Of a DNA stretch of 64,000 bases, positions 63,404-64,000 are shown piece by piece. The notes below the pieces were generated by a model. It made no database searches and was not told where the DNA came from. It worked only from the letters and a program-made list of their open reading frames with translations. The stretch comes from Ilumatobacter sp963746265 (GTDB taxonomy: Bacteria; Actinomycetota; Acidimicrobiia; Acidimicrobiales; Ilumatobacteraceae): the NCBI GenBank assembly GCA_963746265.1, contig CAVVAM010000002.1:62001-126000 (forward strand). Reading direction: 5' to 3'. The first letter of the stretch is position 1. Each line of letters begins with the position of its first letter. The position numbers and the translations under genes were made by a program.

Positions 63404-64000
63404 TCATGACGATCTTCGACGCCCGTCGAGCCGACCACGACCCGCAGCGCACACGCATCCGAACTCGTCACCGAGAAGGCCGGCGAGCGCAACGGCCGAG
63501 GAGCCTCCGAGCGACTCAAGCGCGAGCTCGAGGCCCACGCCGGCGCGGAGGAGCGATACTTCCAGCTTCGGGCACCCGCGCGTCACCGCACCTCGGAGCG
63601 GCCAGACGAACGTCAGCGCACCGGTCCAGATCAGATGAGCGAGCAACGGAGCCGTCAGGTTCTGCTTCCACGCATACAGGAGACCCCAGACGACACCGCA
63701 GGCAGCTCCCGCGAGGATCAACACCCAATTCCGCTCGACGACCTGGACGAGGGTGTAGGCGGCGACACCGGCGACGACGCCGAACTGGCGCTGCACGACG
63801 AGCCGGAACACGCTTCTCCGCCACCGCCAGGGAGGCCACTGCGATCAGCACGTCGCGTCGCCGGTCGCCGGCGGCGATGGAGTACAGGTCCCGCACCCGA
63901 TCGATGAACGACAGCAGCAGACGGCACAGCACCGCGTGCCCGAGTTGCGTGGCTGCCAACCAGGCGACGCCGACGACGGCCCCGGCGACCACCGCCTCGA
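63404..64000 (-). pseudogene. Frameshifted CPBP-family intramembrane protease, cut by window end
   Basis: The upstream piece (frame entering at 64000) has hydrophobic VVAGAVVGVAWLAATQLGHAV and RRDVLIAVASLAVAEKRV, where CPBP proteases carry the EE-x-x-x-R active-site motif. The frame then changes near 63810-63820 and continues with VLILAGAACGVVWGLLYAWK and TAPLLAHLIWTGALTFVWPL, which is the second conserved CPBP part (helix with His). The Glu-Glu motif itself is lost at the frameshift. The 3' extension to 63404 has no family resemblance. The N-terminus is outside the window. Confidence 0.65.

Overview
The window is GC-rich chromosomal DNA of a high-GC Gram-positive bacterium. Gene content (F420/flavin luciferase-like oxidoreductases, an actinobacterial-type oleA-oleBC-oleD olefin cluster, a PAC2-family protein, an LPxTG protein, an accD1/accA1-type leucine operon like that of mycobacteria, many GTG starts and 4-base ATGA/GTGA overlaps) points to Actinomycetota, probably class Acidimicrobiia (Ilumatobacter-like). 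The assignment is an inference from content only. No tRNA, rRNA or CRISPR array was seen.

Layout. 1-9.4 kb is a housekeeping block: lepA (cut by the window start), a kinase-like protein, rpsT, a DUF6159-like membrane protein, holA, comEC, comEA, a thioredoxin-TPR protein, a PAC2 protein and an orphan zinc-binding lipoprotein. 9.4-17.1 kb holds a luciferase-like oxidoreductase, an OmpR-type two-component system, and a divergent four-gene set (exported His/Asp-tailed protein, membrane protein, ApbE flavin transferase, ferric-reductase-like cytochrome) that looks like an envelope redox module; then a deacetylase and a PRC-barrel protein. 17.2-24.9 kb has a fatty acyl-AMP ligase, a zinc-ribbon protein, a PfkB kinase and the complete olefin cluster. 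24.9-33.3 kb has a flavin oxidoreductase/dehydrogenase pair, a Baeyer-Villiger-type monooxygenase fused to an esterase, ferritin and leuS.

33.3-41 kb is the plastic part: a frameshifted Ig-domain gene, a metallopeptidase-like protein with a seven-repeat PLL-type propeller, a frameshifted IS982-family transposase, and an intact IS21-family element with terminal repeats and a perfect 6-bp target duplication. 41-48 kb has a radical SAM protein, a class V aminotransferase, the molybdate transporter modABC, a PadR regulator with a palindrome between it and modA, and an acyl-CoA ligase.

48-55.5 kb is the most unusual stretch. It holds an LPxTG protein with a TTPP tract, a Nei glycosylase, and a compact module of a TPR-CHAT caspase-like protease divergent from an unexported subtilisin-like protease with a 14-unit hexapeptide tract, followed by a convergent pair of an ECF sigma factor and an unknown 147-residue protein. 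It resembles a protease-controlled transcription switch and is the best candidate for a poorly described system.

55.6-63 kb is a TetR-controlled leucine (and probably itaconate) operon: methylcrotonyl-CoA carboxylase beta and alpha, an isovaleryl-CoA-dehydrogenase-type enzyme, a CitE-like lyase and a convergent MaoC hydratase. The window ends in a STAS-like fragment and a frameshifted CPBP-family gene.
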